This document shows positions 17,624 to 26,662 of a stretch of DNA of 40,360 nt, in pieces; within the stretch, counting starts at the first letter, position 1; each line of letters starts with the position of its first letter. The position numbers and the translations under genes are program-made. The notes below the pieces were generated by a model. The model ran no database searches. It was not told the DNA's origin and saw nothing but the letters and a program-made list of their open reading frames with translations. The stretch covers positions 1 through 40,360 of the forward strand of contig JACGXE010000026.1 of the NCBI GenBank assembly GCA_014138095.1. Direction: 5' to 3'. Source of the DNA: Ochrobactrum sp. RH2CCR150 (lineage in GTDB: Bacteria > Pseudomonadota > Alphaproteobacteria > Rhizobiales > Rhizobiaceae).

Positions 17624-18673
17624 ATGATCTCAAAAGCCTTGAAATACAGCCTGGGCGCCATTGCTCTATGTGCAATCTCGACTGCAACCTTTGCTCAAAG
17701 CCCGGAAGCCATTGTCACCGGCGCCAAGAAGGAAGGCAAACTGGTCTCCTATGGCATGTCCGACGATTGGGTCAATCTGGGTGCCATCTTCGCAAAGATC
17801 GAAGAAATCTACGGCGTGGAACATGTCGACACCGACATGACCTCGGGTGAACAGATCACGCATCTGTTGGCCGAAAAGAATGCTCCGGTCATGGACATTG
17901 CCGATATTGGCTACGACTTTCTTGGCCGTCTACTTGATGAGAAGCTCGCCGACACCTACAAGAATTCCAGCTGGGATCGGATCAAGCCACAATTCAAGGA
18001 CCCGGAAGGACGTTGGGCCTCCTCATACTGGGGTGCCATTGCATTTCTCGTAAATACGGATCAGGTCAAAACCCTGCCATCGACCTGGAACGACCTGCTC
18101 AAGCTCGAATACAAGGATATGGTCTGCAGCCGCGATCCACGCGTTTCGACCTATGCAACCGCTTCGGTTCTGGCGGCAGCTCTTGCCAATGGCGGCAGCG
18201 AGGAGAACACCAAACCCGGTCTTGAATGGTTCAAGAAGCTGCGCGACAGCGGAAATCTACGCCAGGGCGTTGTCCTCAATGTTGCTTCGATCCAGAAAGG
18301 CGAATGCCCGATCTCGCTGGTTTACGATTTTGACGGATTTGCCAAGCGTGATGCGACAGGACTGCCGCTCAAGGTTATCATCCCCACCGACGGAACGGTT
18401 GGAATGCTGTTTGCACAATATGTGAGTTCGGTTGCACCTCACCCAAATGCCGCCAAAGGCGCCCTCGACTTTCTCTTCTCCGATCAAGGTCAGGCCATGT
18501 TGGCCGAAGGCTATGCTCATCCAACCCGTGACATCGAACTACCGTTAGAAACCACAGAAAAGATGTTGCCAAAGGAAAGCTATGACAAGGTTCATTTCCC
18601 CAGCAATCTGACCGGCTTCTCAGCCGCCGTTAAGTCCATTGTGGATGGCTGGAACGAAATCGAAGGAAAATAG
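17624..18673 (+). CDS. ABC transporter substrate-binding protein (AfuA/FbpA-like class)
   Basis: 349 residues from ATG 17624, with AAAGGA eight bases upstream and a clean Sec signal peptide (hydrophobic run ending ATFAQ, about 1-22). The mature start, EAIVTGAKKEGKLVSYG, is typical of the bacterial extracellular binding protein class that includes iron(III), 2-aminoethylphosphonate and hexose-phosphate receptors. The tyrosine cluster expected for ferric binding is not evident. Operon partners (phosphatase, sugar dehydrogenase, MBL hydrolase) favour an organic phosphate or sugar over iron. Last gene of the operon; a strong hairpin follows. Confidence 0.82.
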   Translation: MISKALKYSLGAIALCAISTATFAQSPEAIVTGAKKEGKLVSYGMSDDWVNLGAIFAKIEEIYGVEHVDTDMTSGEQITHLLAEKNAPVMDIADIGYDFLGRLLDEKLADTYKNSSWDRIKPQFKDPEGRWASSYWGAIAFLVNTDQVKTLPSTWNDLLKLEYKDMVCSRDPRVSTYATASVLAAALANGGSEENTKPGLEWFKKLRDSGNLRQGVVLNVASIQKGECPISLVYDFDGFAKRDATGLPLKVIIPTDGTVGMLFAQYVSSVAPHPNAAKGALDFLFSDQGQAMLAEGYAHPTRDIELPLETTEKMLPKESYDKVHFPSNLTGFSAAVKSIVDGWNEIEGK

Positions 18674-18695
18674 CCGTCTTTAGGCGACTGACTTA

Positions 18696-18722
18696 CGCAA
18701 GGCGCAGCTGCTGCGCCTTGCG
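18696..18722. terminator. Strong hairpin between convergent genes
   Basis: CGCAAGGCGCAG and CTGCGCCTTGCG are perfect 12-bp arms around a CTG loop, 22 bases after the binding-protein stop and before the stop of the convergent VOC gene. The stem is GC-rich but has no T run on either side, so termination may be factor-assisted; a bidirectional role is likely. Confidence 0.65.
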
Positions 18723-18759
18723 ACAACCACGCGCGATTATGCACATGGCGATCCTGGAT

Positions 18760-19137
18760 TTATATTGCTTGGCCGACGTCGATGCGATTCCCGTCCGGAT
18801 CAGCGAACACAAATGCCCGCAAGCCAAAGTCCTTGTCCTGCAGGCTTTTGATAATCCTTGCCCCATGTCGCAGACAAACAGCGTGGAGCGCATCAATATT
18901 GTCCACAATCAGGTGAGCTACGTTAAAATTCGCAGCCTTGTGTCCGGGCTGTAACGTCAAATGCAGTTCACCCTGATCGCGCTTCAGGATCATGAAGCCA
19001 ACAGGGTTGCCGTTTTCGAAAATTTTTTCGAAGCCGAGCACCTGAGTATAAAAATCATGTGCCTTGTTCATGTCTCTTACAGGTAATGTGGCGGCAATCC
19101 GTCCAAAACGGATGCCCTGACCGGCGATATCCTTCAT
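18760..19137 (-). CDS. VOC-superfamily (glyoxalase/bleomycin-resistance fold) protein
   Basis: 125 residues, one vicinal-oxygen-chelate domain: ATLPVRDMNKAHDFYTQVLGF at the start, GELHLTLQPG in the middle and VFADPDGNRIDV at the end. Candidate metal ligands are H59-like in ELHL and the terminal acidic residue region. Members include glyoxalase I, dioxygenases and drug-binding proteins; this small single-domain form cannot be assigned a substrate. Monocistronic by layout, convergent with the importer operon. Confidence 0.75.
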   Translation of the reverse strand: MKDIAGQGIRFGRIAATLPVRDMNKAHDFYTQVLGFEKIFENGNPVGFMILKRDQGELHLTLQPGHKAANFNVAHLIVDNIDALHAVCLRHGARIIKSLQDKDFGLRAFVFADPDGNRIDVGQAI

Positions 19138-19329
19138 CGCTTAGCCTCTGATTGCAAAGTCACGATCCCTCTCCAGACAGTGCTGGTCGAGATGATGCGC
19201 TTTGTTGTTTGAATCAGCAGGACGGTGCCTACGAATTACACATAGCGTGAATCGACCTTTCGCGAAACAGGGTATCTTGGCTTCATGGAACCGCAAGTGA
19301 TCTGGTCAGTTATTCCTGAGCACGACAAG

Positions 19330-19337
19330 AGGAGGTG
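19330..19337 (+). promoter_or_regulatory. Shine-Dalgarno site that sets a TTG start
   Basis: AGGAGGTG lies just before TTG at 19341. The alternative GTG start at 19335 overlaps the site itself, so TTG is preferred for the GST-like gene. Confidence 0.6.
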
Positions 19338-19340
19338 AAA

Positions 19341-20039
19341 TTGAGCGATTTCGATCTTTATTACTGGCCTGTGCCATTCCGTGGGCAATTTATTCGGGGG
19401 ATTTTGGCCTATGGCGATTGTTCGTGGGATGAACATGGCTTCGACGAGATCGAAGAACTCATGGGACGTGATGTCGAAGAGCAACCCATAGCATTCATGG
19501 GGCCACCGGTTTTGATCGATCACCATCGCAATTTTGCGGTATCGCAGATGTCGGCGATTGCCATATATCTTGGAGAACGCCTGGAGCTCCTCCCCTCAAC
19601 GGCAGAGGGCCGCGCTCTGACTGCCAAGATCGTAAACGATGCGAACGATGTCATTGACGAGTTGACGCTCAATGGCGGTCGGGAGATGTGGACGCATGAA
19701 AAGTGGAAGGAATTCATTCCCCGGCTGCAAAAATGGCTGTGCATTTTTCAGGATACCGGCGAACGTCACGGGCTCAAGGAAAGTGCAGGCTTTATGCTGG
19801 GAACGGAAAAGCCCGGCGTTGCCGATATAGTGACGGCCATCCTCTGGGCCACGATGGCTGATCGCTTCGCAGTGATCAAAACGATCATTCAAGAAACCTC
19901 GCCGATAATCGGAGGCCTTTCCAAACGGGTGCAGGCTATACCTACTCTTGCTGCGCTTAATACCAAAAGCTTCAACGATTATGGCCTTGCCTATTGCGGC
20001 GGTGAAATAGAAAAATCGCTTCGAACGGTTGCAACTTGA
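19341..20039 (+). CDS. Glutathione S-transferase-like protein
   Basis: 232 residues from TTG 19341. A thioredoxin-like N-terminal domain (about 1-85) has FDLYYWPVPFRGQFIR, where glutathione contacts usually begin, then GPPVLIDHHRNFAVSQMSAIAIYLGE, the conserved cis-proline and QS glutathione-binding segment. A helical C-terminal domain follows (about 95-220). The catalytic position near residues 6-10 is Y or W, not an obvious Ser/Cys. Role: conjugation or reduction with glutathione; substrate unknown. It is isolated between a divergent VOC gene and the autotransporter. Confidence 0.75.
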   Translation: MSDFDLYYWPVPFRGQFIRGILAYGDCSWDEHGFDEIEELMGRDVEEQPIAFMGPPVLIDHHRNFAVSQMSAIAIYLGERLELLPSTAEGRALTAKIVNDANDVIDELTLNGGREMWTHEKWKEFIPRLQKWLCIFQDTGERHGLKESAGFMLGTEKPGVADIVTAILWATMADRFAVIKTIIQETSPIIGGLSKRVQAIPTLAALNTKSFNDYGLAYCGGEIEKSLRTVAT

Positions 20040-20222
20040 GGTTTCCGTCGAAAGCATCTTATCCAGCTTGCTCATTTCTAAGTATATTATATTAATATAT
20101 TTAATTGATTCTCGCAATGCTTCCTGCTCAGGATGCATTGCGCAAGAGGGGGCTGTCGATTGCGTGCTGACCATATGGGAATACCTGTTGCCGTTCCAAG
20201 CCGTGGCGCGCGGATCTGCAGC

Positions 20223-23200
20223 ATGCGGAAAAAGGCGCTATTGAGTTCCATTTGCTGTCATCCTGCGACTTTGGCTGTGGCGATGACGGTATTGTTGCCA
20301 TCCGCGCAGGCCTTGGCGCAATGCGCCCCGTCGGCACCGGCGTCCGTCAATATTTCTTCAGGCAGCTGTTCGGATTCCGCCCTCACCACGCGAGAAAGCG
20401 CTGGTGCTGCGCCGGTGGTCGATGTTTCGGGTACCGGAAGCTATAGCGGCACCTCCGTCCTGCTAACAGCTACTGGCAGCGGTTATGGCGTGCGCGCGAG
20501 TGATAGCGGGATCGCCAGTCTGATCGGCACCTCGACGGAGGGTGCCGAGGTTACCACCTACGGCGCGGGCGGGCATGGCCTCTACGCCGAGGACGGCGGG
20601 GCAATTACAGGCAGCTATACGACTGTCAGCACCTATGGCATCGGTGCCTACGGCATCAGCGCAGTTGGAGCAGGCAGCAGCGTCACACTGAATGATAGCG
20701 ATGTGTACACGGCGCTGGATAACGCGCACGGTGCCTATGCAGCCAGCGGCGGGACTATCACCCTCACCCGCACTGACCTCATGATTGACGGTACGGCCTC
20801 CTCTGCCGTGTTCGCGGATGTCGGAGGAACGATCACTCTCAATGATCTGAATACCTATAACTACGGCGACAATGCTCCGGGCGCAGTGGCTTCTGGAGCC
20901 GACAGCAACCTCATCCTCAATAATAGTTACATTAACGGTTATGGGAGCGGTGGCGCTGTGCTGTTCGCAACCGGCGGCGGAACAGTCACCATGTATGGCG
21001 GCGCCATCGCCTCCGGCGATTACTATGGCGGAACAATCAACGCTGATGCGCCAGGCATGCTTGCCCGCGGTGCCGACAGTAGCATCGTGGTCCGCAATGG
21101 CGCCAGCTCTGCCACGTATGGTGCAAACAGCCAGGGCATATGGGCTGATGCCGGAGGCAGTATTGACTACGCTGGTTATGGCATTTTCACCTACCAACCC
21201 AATTCCACCGGCGCAGAGGCGAGTGGCGCGGACAGCACAATCATTCTGACCAACACCATAATCCGGACGACCGGCCCTTCCAGCGCGGGTCTGCGTATCA
21301 CCGATACTGGCACGATCACCGTGACTGGAACAGAAGTCACAACAGGGTACACTGTGACCGGCAGCAGCCCGCCAGTCCTGCAGTTTCCGGTTGCTGAGAT
21401 AGGCCTGGAAAGCCATGGCGCAGATGTGGTCGGGACAGACAGCAAACTGCAAGCTCAAGATACGGACATAACCACGATTGGCAATGGCAGTATTGGCGTT
21501 CTTGTCAGTCAGGGCGCCACGGCGTTGATAACAGGCGGCACCATAACAACAAAGGGTGGCGATAGCGCCTCAATTGGCGGCGCGGACGGTGTCCGTACCA
21601 CAGATGCCGGCAGCACTGTCACCTTGACCGGCACCGAAGTCACCACGCAAAACAATAACGCCATTGGCCTCCACGCAATGGCGGGCGGTATGATCTCCGC
21701 TACGGATGCAACCGTTACCACTATGGGCAGCGCTGCTCATGGTCTCGCAGCCAGCACTGGCGGTACGATCACCGCGTCCGGCACTGCCGTGGCGGTAGAC
21801 GGCTCCGGGTCTGCCGCTGTTTATCTTACCGGTAGTACGCCGAGCACGGTGTCCTTCACCGGCGGCAGTCTGAGCGCCGCCAACGGCCCGGTCATCCTGG
21901 TTGAGGGGGGCGTCGGCACTGTCTCGATCAATGGCAACACAGCCATCAACCCGGCTATGGTCAACGGGCAGCTCCTGCTGGCAAAGGTTACCGAGAATAC
22001 GGTCGGTGCGCCAAGCAATCTGACGCTCAATATTGATGGCGTATCATCGCTCACCGGTGACATCGTCGTTGATCCTTCGACGCTCACCTATAATCTCGGC
22101 GACAGCCAGTGGACCGGCAATCTTATGCTGACCGGCCCGGGCAATACAGCCAGCGCCAGCCTGACCATATCGCAATGGACGGGCGACCTGCTGGCCGACA
22201 CTGGCAACACTGCGGATGTGTCACTGGCGCAGGGCAGCCTGTGGACCGGATTGGCCAGAAACGCGACGGATATCACGATTGATGCCAGCAGTATCTGGAA
22301 CGTCACCGGCGATTCCAACGCAACCGATGCGGTTGCGAATGCCGGTCTGATACAGTTCCTGCCACGGACAGACGCATATAGCACCCTGGCAGTTGGCAGC
22401 TACACCGGTAGCGCTGGCAGCCGTATCGGTTTCAATACCTATCTTGGTGCGGACAACTCACCAAGCAATCTGTTGGTGATCGATGGCGGCCAGGCCAGCG
22501 GCACGACATCGGTGTTCGTGAACAATACCGGTGGTCCGGGAGCACAGACCCTCGCTGATGGTATTATGCTGGTGGACGTGAGCAATGGCGGCACCACCAC
22601 GACCGACGCTTTCACGCTCGGCCAGCGTGTGGCTGCGGGCGCTTATGAGTATCAGCTTTTCCGCGGCGGCAGCGCGGATGCGAACGACTGGTTTCTCCGC
22701 TCCCATATCATCGATACACCGACAGGTCCCACGACGGAAGGACCTGACATCCCGCTTTATCGCCCGGAAGTCGCGCTCTATGCGCCAATCCCCGCGATTG
22801 CGCGACAGATGGGTCTCGCCACCTTGGGCACGCTGCATGAGCGCGTCGGCGAGGAAGAGAACCTGCGCGGGGTGCCGGAGTCGCAGACTTATGTAAACGG
22901 GGCCTGGGGACGCGTGTTCGGAGAACACCTCAACAACCGATGGGGCGGTTCGGTGGATGCCAGCGCAACGGGCGATCTGACCGGCTTCCAAACGGGCCTC
23001 GACATTCTGCGCCGAACAACGGATAGCGGCCATCGTGACCATGCTGGCCTGTATTTCGCTTATTCGAACTACAATTCGAGCTCAGTGCGCGGCTTTGCTG
23101 AAGGAATACAGAACCTGGCTGTGGGCGAGCTGACGCTGAAAGGCCCATCGCTCGGAGCCTATTGGACGCATTTTGGCCCAACCGGCTGGTATCTCGATGC

Positions 23201-23741
23201 AGTGGTTCAGGGAAGCTGGTACGACGCGGACGCCACATCGGCTTATAACCCCGGTCTCTCAACAAATGCGACCGGATATACGGCATCGCTCGAAGCAGGC
23301 TATCCGATCCGCTTTGGTGAGGATGATCGCTGGCTGATCGAACCGCAAGCACAGATCGTCTATCAGGACATGTCGGTGGACGGCTCCCACGATCAATATT
23401 CGAGTGTGGACTGGGATGCGGGCAAAGCATGGACCGGACGGCTTGGAGCACGGCTGCAATATTCAGCCCGCGACGAGCGAGGTACACTGTGGCAGCCCTA
23501 TGCGCGATTCAATGTCTGGCATTCCTTCTCAGGCAATGACACTGTGTTCTTCGGACCATCCTCGCCCGCAATTGAGAACCGCTTCGGCGATACAGCCTTT
23601 GAAGTCGGAGGCGGCCTTACCGCGCGGGTGAAGCAGAATGTGAGCCTGTATGGTCAGGCCAGCTATCGCTGGTCGCCCGATAGCGGGCGCAGTCACCAAA
23701 CAGCAACCGCTGGCACCTTCGGCGTCCGCTTCGATTGGTGA
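20223..23741 (+). CDS. Type V autotransporter, beta-helix passenger with C-terminal barrel
   Basis: 1172 residues from ATG 20223, chosen because it opens a Sec signal peptide (MRKKALL, hydrophobic core, cleavage after AQALA, about 32). Upstream starts would put 15-30 charged residues ahead of it; no strong ribosome site supports any start. Residues about 33-880 are a glycine-, serine- and threonine-rich passenger with recurring short units (GADS, TTYG, GGTIT) as in pertactin-like beta-helices. From about 887 (NGAWGRVFGEHLNN) to the end is the autotransporter barrel, with the terminal aromatic motif GVRFDW. It is surface displayed and may act in adhesion or as a decoy; no protease motif was seen. 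The 180 bp upstream is very AT-rich and holds no other gene. Confidence 0.9.
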   Translation: MRKKALLSSICCHPATLAVAMTVLLPSAQALAQCAPSAPASVNISSGSCSDSALTTRESAGAAPVVDVSGTGSYSGTSVLLTATGSGYGVRASDSGIASLIGTSTEGAEVTTYGAGGHGLYAEDGGAITGSYTTVSTYGIGAYGISAVGAGSSVTLNDSDVYTALDNAHGAYAASGGTITLTRTDLMIDGTASSAVFADVGGTITLNDLNTYNYGDNAPGAVASGADSNLILNNSYINGYGSGGAVLFATGGGTVTMYGGAIASGDYYGGTINADAPGMLARGADSSIVVRNGASSATYGANSQGIWADAGGSIDYAGYGIFTYQPNSTGAEASGADSTIILTNTIIRTTGPSSAGLRITDTGTITVTGTEVTTGYTVTGSSPPVLQFPVAEIGLESHGADVVGTDSKLQAQDTDITTIGNGSIGVLVSQGATALITGGTITTKGGDSASIGGADGVRTTDAGSTVTLTGTEVTTQNNNAIGLHAMAGGMISATDATVTTMGSAAHGLAASTGGTITASGTAVAVDGSGSAAVYLTGSTPSTVSFTGGSLSAANGPVILVEGGVGTVSINGNTAINPAMVNGQLLLAKVTENTVGAPSNLTLNIDGVSSLTGDIVVDPSTLTYNLGDSQWTGNLMLTGPGNTASASLTISQWTGDLLADTGNTADVSLAQGSLWTGLARNATDITIDASSIWNVTGDSNATDAVANAGLIQFLPRTDAYSTLAVGSYTGSAGSRIGFNTYLGADNSPSNLLVIDGGQASGTTSVFVNNTGGPGAQTLADGIMLVDVSNGGTTTTDAFTLGQRVAAGAYEYQLFRGGSADANDWFLRSHIIDTPTGPTTEGPDIPLYRPEVALYAPIPAIARQMGLATLGTLHERVGEEENLRGVPESQTYVNGAWGRVFGEHLNNRWGGSVDASATGDLTGFQTGLDILRRTTDSGHRDHAGLYFAYSNYNSSSVRGFAEGIQNLAVGELTLKGPSLGAYWTHFGPTGWYLDAVVQGSWYDADATSAYNPGLSTNATGYTASLEAGYPIRFGEDDRWLIEPQAQIVYQDMSVDGSHDQYSSVDWDAGKAWTGRLGARLQYSARDERGTLWQPYARFNVWHSFSGNDTVFFGPSSPAIENRFGDTAFEVGGGLTARVKQNVSLYGQASYRWSPDSGRSHQTATAGTFGVRFDW

Positions 23742-23756
23742 TCAGCACTTGGAGGC

Positions 23757-24698
23757 TTATCGGCTGATCTTCTCAACAAAATAACGGGGAATCTGATCGC
23801 GTTCCCGTCGACGATAGAACTCGAGGCAAAATCCGACAAAGGCTTTGAAACGGCGCGAGACGTGTCTGCGGCGTGAATAGATGAGGTTGATACCCGTTTC
23901 CCGAGAACGCCATTCCGGGAGGACCGGGAGAAGCAAATCACTTTGGCATTCCGTTTCAACAAAGAAGCCGGGAAGATAAGCCAGCCCCTGCCCTGCGACC
24001 GCAAAATATTTCAGGGTCCAGTAGTCGTTGGCCACCAGACTGGCGGTCGGCAAGATTTCCGTTTCGTCGTTGCCTTGCCTGGAGAGATACCAGGGTTGAA
24101 GCCGGGTCGTGTTACGGAAGATCAGGCCGCGATGACGAGACAAATCGTCAGGACTCGTCGGCCGGCCGAACTGCGCAAGATATTCGGGGCTGGCATAAAG
24201 CCCATAAGAGGCCGTAGCCAGCCGACGACTGACATAGTCGACATCCGATGGTTCGCCCCAGTGAAAAATGCCGTCCAGCGCCATATCGGATACGTCGGTG
24301 AAAGATTGGCGCGCTGTGAGAAACACCACGTCGAGAATGACCTGCGGATATTGCTTCTGGAACGCATAGAGCAGTTCAGAGGTAATGGTCGTGCCGAATT
24401 CGCCCGTCGATCCGACCCGTAATGTCCCAGCCACCACTTCGTGCATGTCAGCCATTGCTGACGCGGCGTCATCGCAGCTCATCTGGATTTTTCGCGCGTG
24501 ACGCAAAAGTTCCGATCCGGCATCGGTCAGGTTCAGTTGATGACCTTCGCGCACGAACAACTCGACCCCGAATTCATCTTCCAACTGGCGAATGCGATGG
24601 CTGAGCGTGGATTTGGGTAAACGGTACAAACGCGATGCCGCGGAAATCGACTTCGCGTCGGCAACTTTCACGAAACAATCGATGACCGACAAATCCAT
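23757..24698 (-). CDS. LysR-family transcriptional regulator
   Basis: 313 residues. N-terminal winged HTH (1-60) with SISAASRLYRLPKSTLSHRI and RQLEDEFGVELFVRE; periplasmic-binding-like effector domain (about 90-300) with GTLRVGSTGEFG. It is divergent from the purine deaminase/permease operon across a 114-bp spacer, the usual layout for a LysR protein that controls its neighbour. A purine or degradation product is the likely coinducer (inference). It converges with the autotransporter gene (15-bp gap). Confidence 0.87.
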   Translation of the reverse strand: MDLSVIDCFVKVADAKSISAASRLYRLPKSTLSHRIRQLEDEFGVELFVREGHQLNLTDAGSELLRHARKIQMSCDDAASAMADMHEVVAGTLRVGSTGEFGTTITSELLYAFQKQYPQVILDVVFLTARQSFTDVSDMALDGIFHWGEPSDVDYVSRRLATASYGLYASPEYLAQFGRPTSPDDLSRHRGLIFRNTTRLQPWYLSRQGNDETEILPTASLVANDYWTLKYFAVAGQGLAYLPGFFVETECQSDLLLPVLPEWRSRETGINLIYSRRRHVSRRFKAFVGFCLEFYRRRERDQIPRYFVEKISR

Positions 24699-24812
24699 TT
24701 CATATCCATTTCGTTCATACTATTGGACGATACGTTCTATAATAAGCCAACTTCGGCCAGTTGTGCAAACGTTATACGGCTGGGATACTCCCCTTCAACA
24801 AGGGAGGTTAGA

Positions 24813-26615
24813 ATGTCCGACATTCGTGAATTCATCCGCGCTGCATCCGGTGGGGATATTAAGGCAACCGTCGCTATTCGCGGTGGTCGACTGGTCAACG
24901 TCGTTTCCGAAGAAATTTATCTGGCTGACGTCGCCATCTATAATGAGCGCATTATCGCGGTGGGCGATATCAGCGATTATATAGGGCAAACCACTGAAAT
25001 CATTGATGCGACCGGAAAATATCTTGCACCCGGCATGATCGACGGACATCTCCATGTGGAATGTTCCAAACTATCCCTGACCAGCTTCGCAAAGGCGGTC
25101 GTCCCGCTCGGCACGACGTCGATCGTGACAGGCCTCGATCAGATTATCGTCGTTGGCGGTCCTGATGCTGCGCGCGAATTCCTCGATGAGGTCAAGGGGA
25201 CACCGTTGAAGGTGTTCTGGGGCGCGCCCTGTAAGACGCCCTACACCATGCCTCGATCAACGGTGGGGCACTATTTCAGCCCGAAGGATCACCGCGATAC
25301 GCACAGCTGGCCGGAATGCGTCGGCATTTGGGAAACCGTGCGCGAGTTCATTCAGGAGGAAGATGAAGACGTGCTCCAGGCTATCGAGATCGGTCAGGCG
25401 AGCCGCCTGCCGGTCCTCGGTTGCTGCCCCATGACCCGTGGCGCACGCCTGAATGGCTATATGCAGTCCGGGGTTCGCGCCGACCACGAAAGCTATACGC
25501 CGGAGGAAATGCTGGAGAAATTGCGGGCTGGCATGCATGTTGTCGTCCGTGAATCATCCATCTCTCACTTCCTTTCAGACAATCTGCGCATTGTGACGGA
25601 GATGGGCGTCAAAGCGTTGCGCCGCATCAGCTTCTGTACTGATGATGTGGTTGCAAGCGACATTCTTTCGCGTGGCCATCTCGATAATATGGTCCGTATG
25701 GCGATTGCCATGGGCATTTCGCCGATGGCTGCAATCCAGATGGCGACGATCAATGGTGCCGAGGCCCTGCGCATCGACGACAAGGTTGGATCGATTTCGC
25801 CGGGCCGCACTGCCGATATTCTTATCGTCAACGATCTGCGCGACTTCCGCGTCGACGCTGTGGTTGCCAATGGAACGCTTGCCGCCCGTGAGGGACAAAT
25901 GGCGGTGGAACTGGTGGCGCCGCAGCGCAGTGCCGGGCTTTTGCAGTCGGTCAAGGCGAAGCTCGTGAAGGCTGCGGATATTGCAGTCCCCTTCGATGGC
26001 AAAACATCTTCCGCCGACGTGTTGGCAATCGCCGTTACCCCGGAAAAAATCTTCGTCCGGACGCGGCGTGATGTCGTCCTGCCAGTGGTGGGCGGGAATG
26101 TCCTTGCCGATCCGGATCGGAATATACAATACGTGACTGTCGTCGAACGCTACGGCAAGACGGAAAATCGGCCCGTCGCGTTTACATCTGGTTTCAATCT
26201 GAAATCAGGTGCTATCGCCAGTTCCACCGCACCCGACGATAACAACATCATTTGCATTGGTGTAGATCCGGAGGATATGGCGGTTGCCATCAATCATCTG
26301 ATTACCAACAATGGCGGTCAGGTCGTTGTCGACAAGGGTAAGGTGATTGAATTCCTGCATCTTCCAATCGGCGGCATCGTATCGGATATCGATCCGCAGG
26401 AAATGGCGGCAGCAGAAAAGCGGCTTGATGAAGCAGCTCAGAGCCTTGGCTGCGACCTGCCCTGGCCGTTCATGTATATGTTCGTTTTGCAGATCACAGC
26501 GATCCCCGATTATGCCATCACCGATCTGGGCGTTGTGGACTGCGTTAATCTGCGCATTATTTCGCCACTCGATCCCGACGGGACCGGCGCGGCGAACACG
26601 CTGGCGGCGGAGTAA
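24813..26615 (+). CDS. Adenine deaminase paralogue lacking two expected metal ligands
   Basis: 600 residues from ATG 24813 (AGGGAGG just upstream). The whole adenine deaminase architecture is present: amidohydrolase barrel (about 60-350) and the C-terminal adenine deaminase domain (about 420-590). It keeps the HLH pair (79, 81), E174, DHE (224-226) and CTDD (275-278). Against the family pattern, the DPHEIANV segment reads GLDQIIVV (107-114), losing His and Glu. The GHAPG segment reads GCCPM (203-207), putting cysteine where a metal histidine normally sits. The alignment around the second site is gapless, so this is not misreading. It may use another substrate, another metal, or be inactive. 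First gene of the purine operon, followed by a permease after 47 bp. Confidence 0.8.
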   Translation: MSDIREFIRAASGGDIKATVAIRGGRLVNVVSEEIYLADVAIYNERIIAVGDISDYIGQTTEIIDATGKYLAPGMIDGHLHVECSKLSLTSFAKAVVPLGTTSIVTGLDQIIVVGGPDAAREFLDEVKGTPLKVFWGAPCKTPYTMPRSTVGHYFSPKDHRDTHSWPECVGIWETVREFIQEEDEDVLQAIEIGQASRLPVLGCCPMTRGARLNGYMQSGVRADHESYTPEEMLEKLRAGMHVVVRESSISHFLSDNLRIVTEMGVKALRRISFCTDDVVASDILSRGHLDNMVRMAIAMGISPMAAIQMATINGAEALRIDDKVGSISPGRTADILIVNDLRDFRVDAVVANGTLAAREGQMAVELVAPQRSAGLLQSVKAKLVKAADIAVPFDGKTSSADVLAIAVTPEKIFVRTRRDVVLPVVGGNVLADPDRNIQYVTVVERYGKTENRPVAFTSGFNLKSGAIASSTAPDDNNIICIGVDPEDMAVAINHLITNNGGQVVVDKGKVIEFLHLPIGGIVSDIDPQEMAAAEKRLDEAAQSLGCDLPWPFMYMFVLQITAIPDYAITDLGVVDCVNLRIISPLDPDGTGAANTLAAE

Positions 26616-26662
26616 CTAAACCGCCCAGCGACTCGATGAAGTTCAATAAGGGGAACAACAAT

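Noticed and set aside
17624..18673. Ferric iron-binding protein assignment for the AfuA/FbpA-class receptor
   Set aside because: The tyrosine cluster that binds ferric iron was not evident, and neighbouring genes are carbohydrate and phosphate related.
20463..21458. 331-codon frame antisense to the autotransporter passenger
   Set aside because: Cysteine- and alanine-rich product without domain pattern; arises from the GC-rich repeated codons of the passenger.
20500..21800. Regular repeated DNA units that could suggest a CRISPR-like or tandem array
   Set aside because: Units are imperfect, of unequal length and explained by the beta-helix repeats of the encoded passenger; there are no constant repeats with unique spacers.
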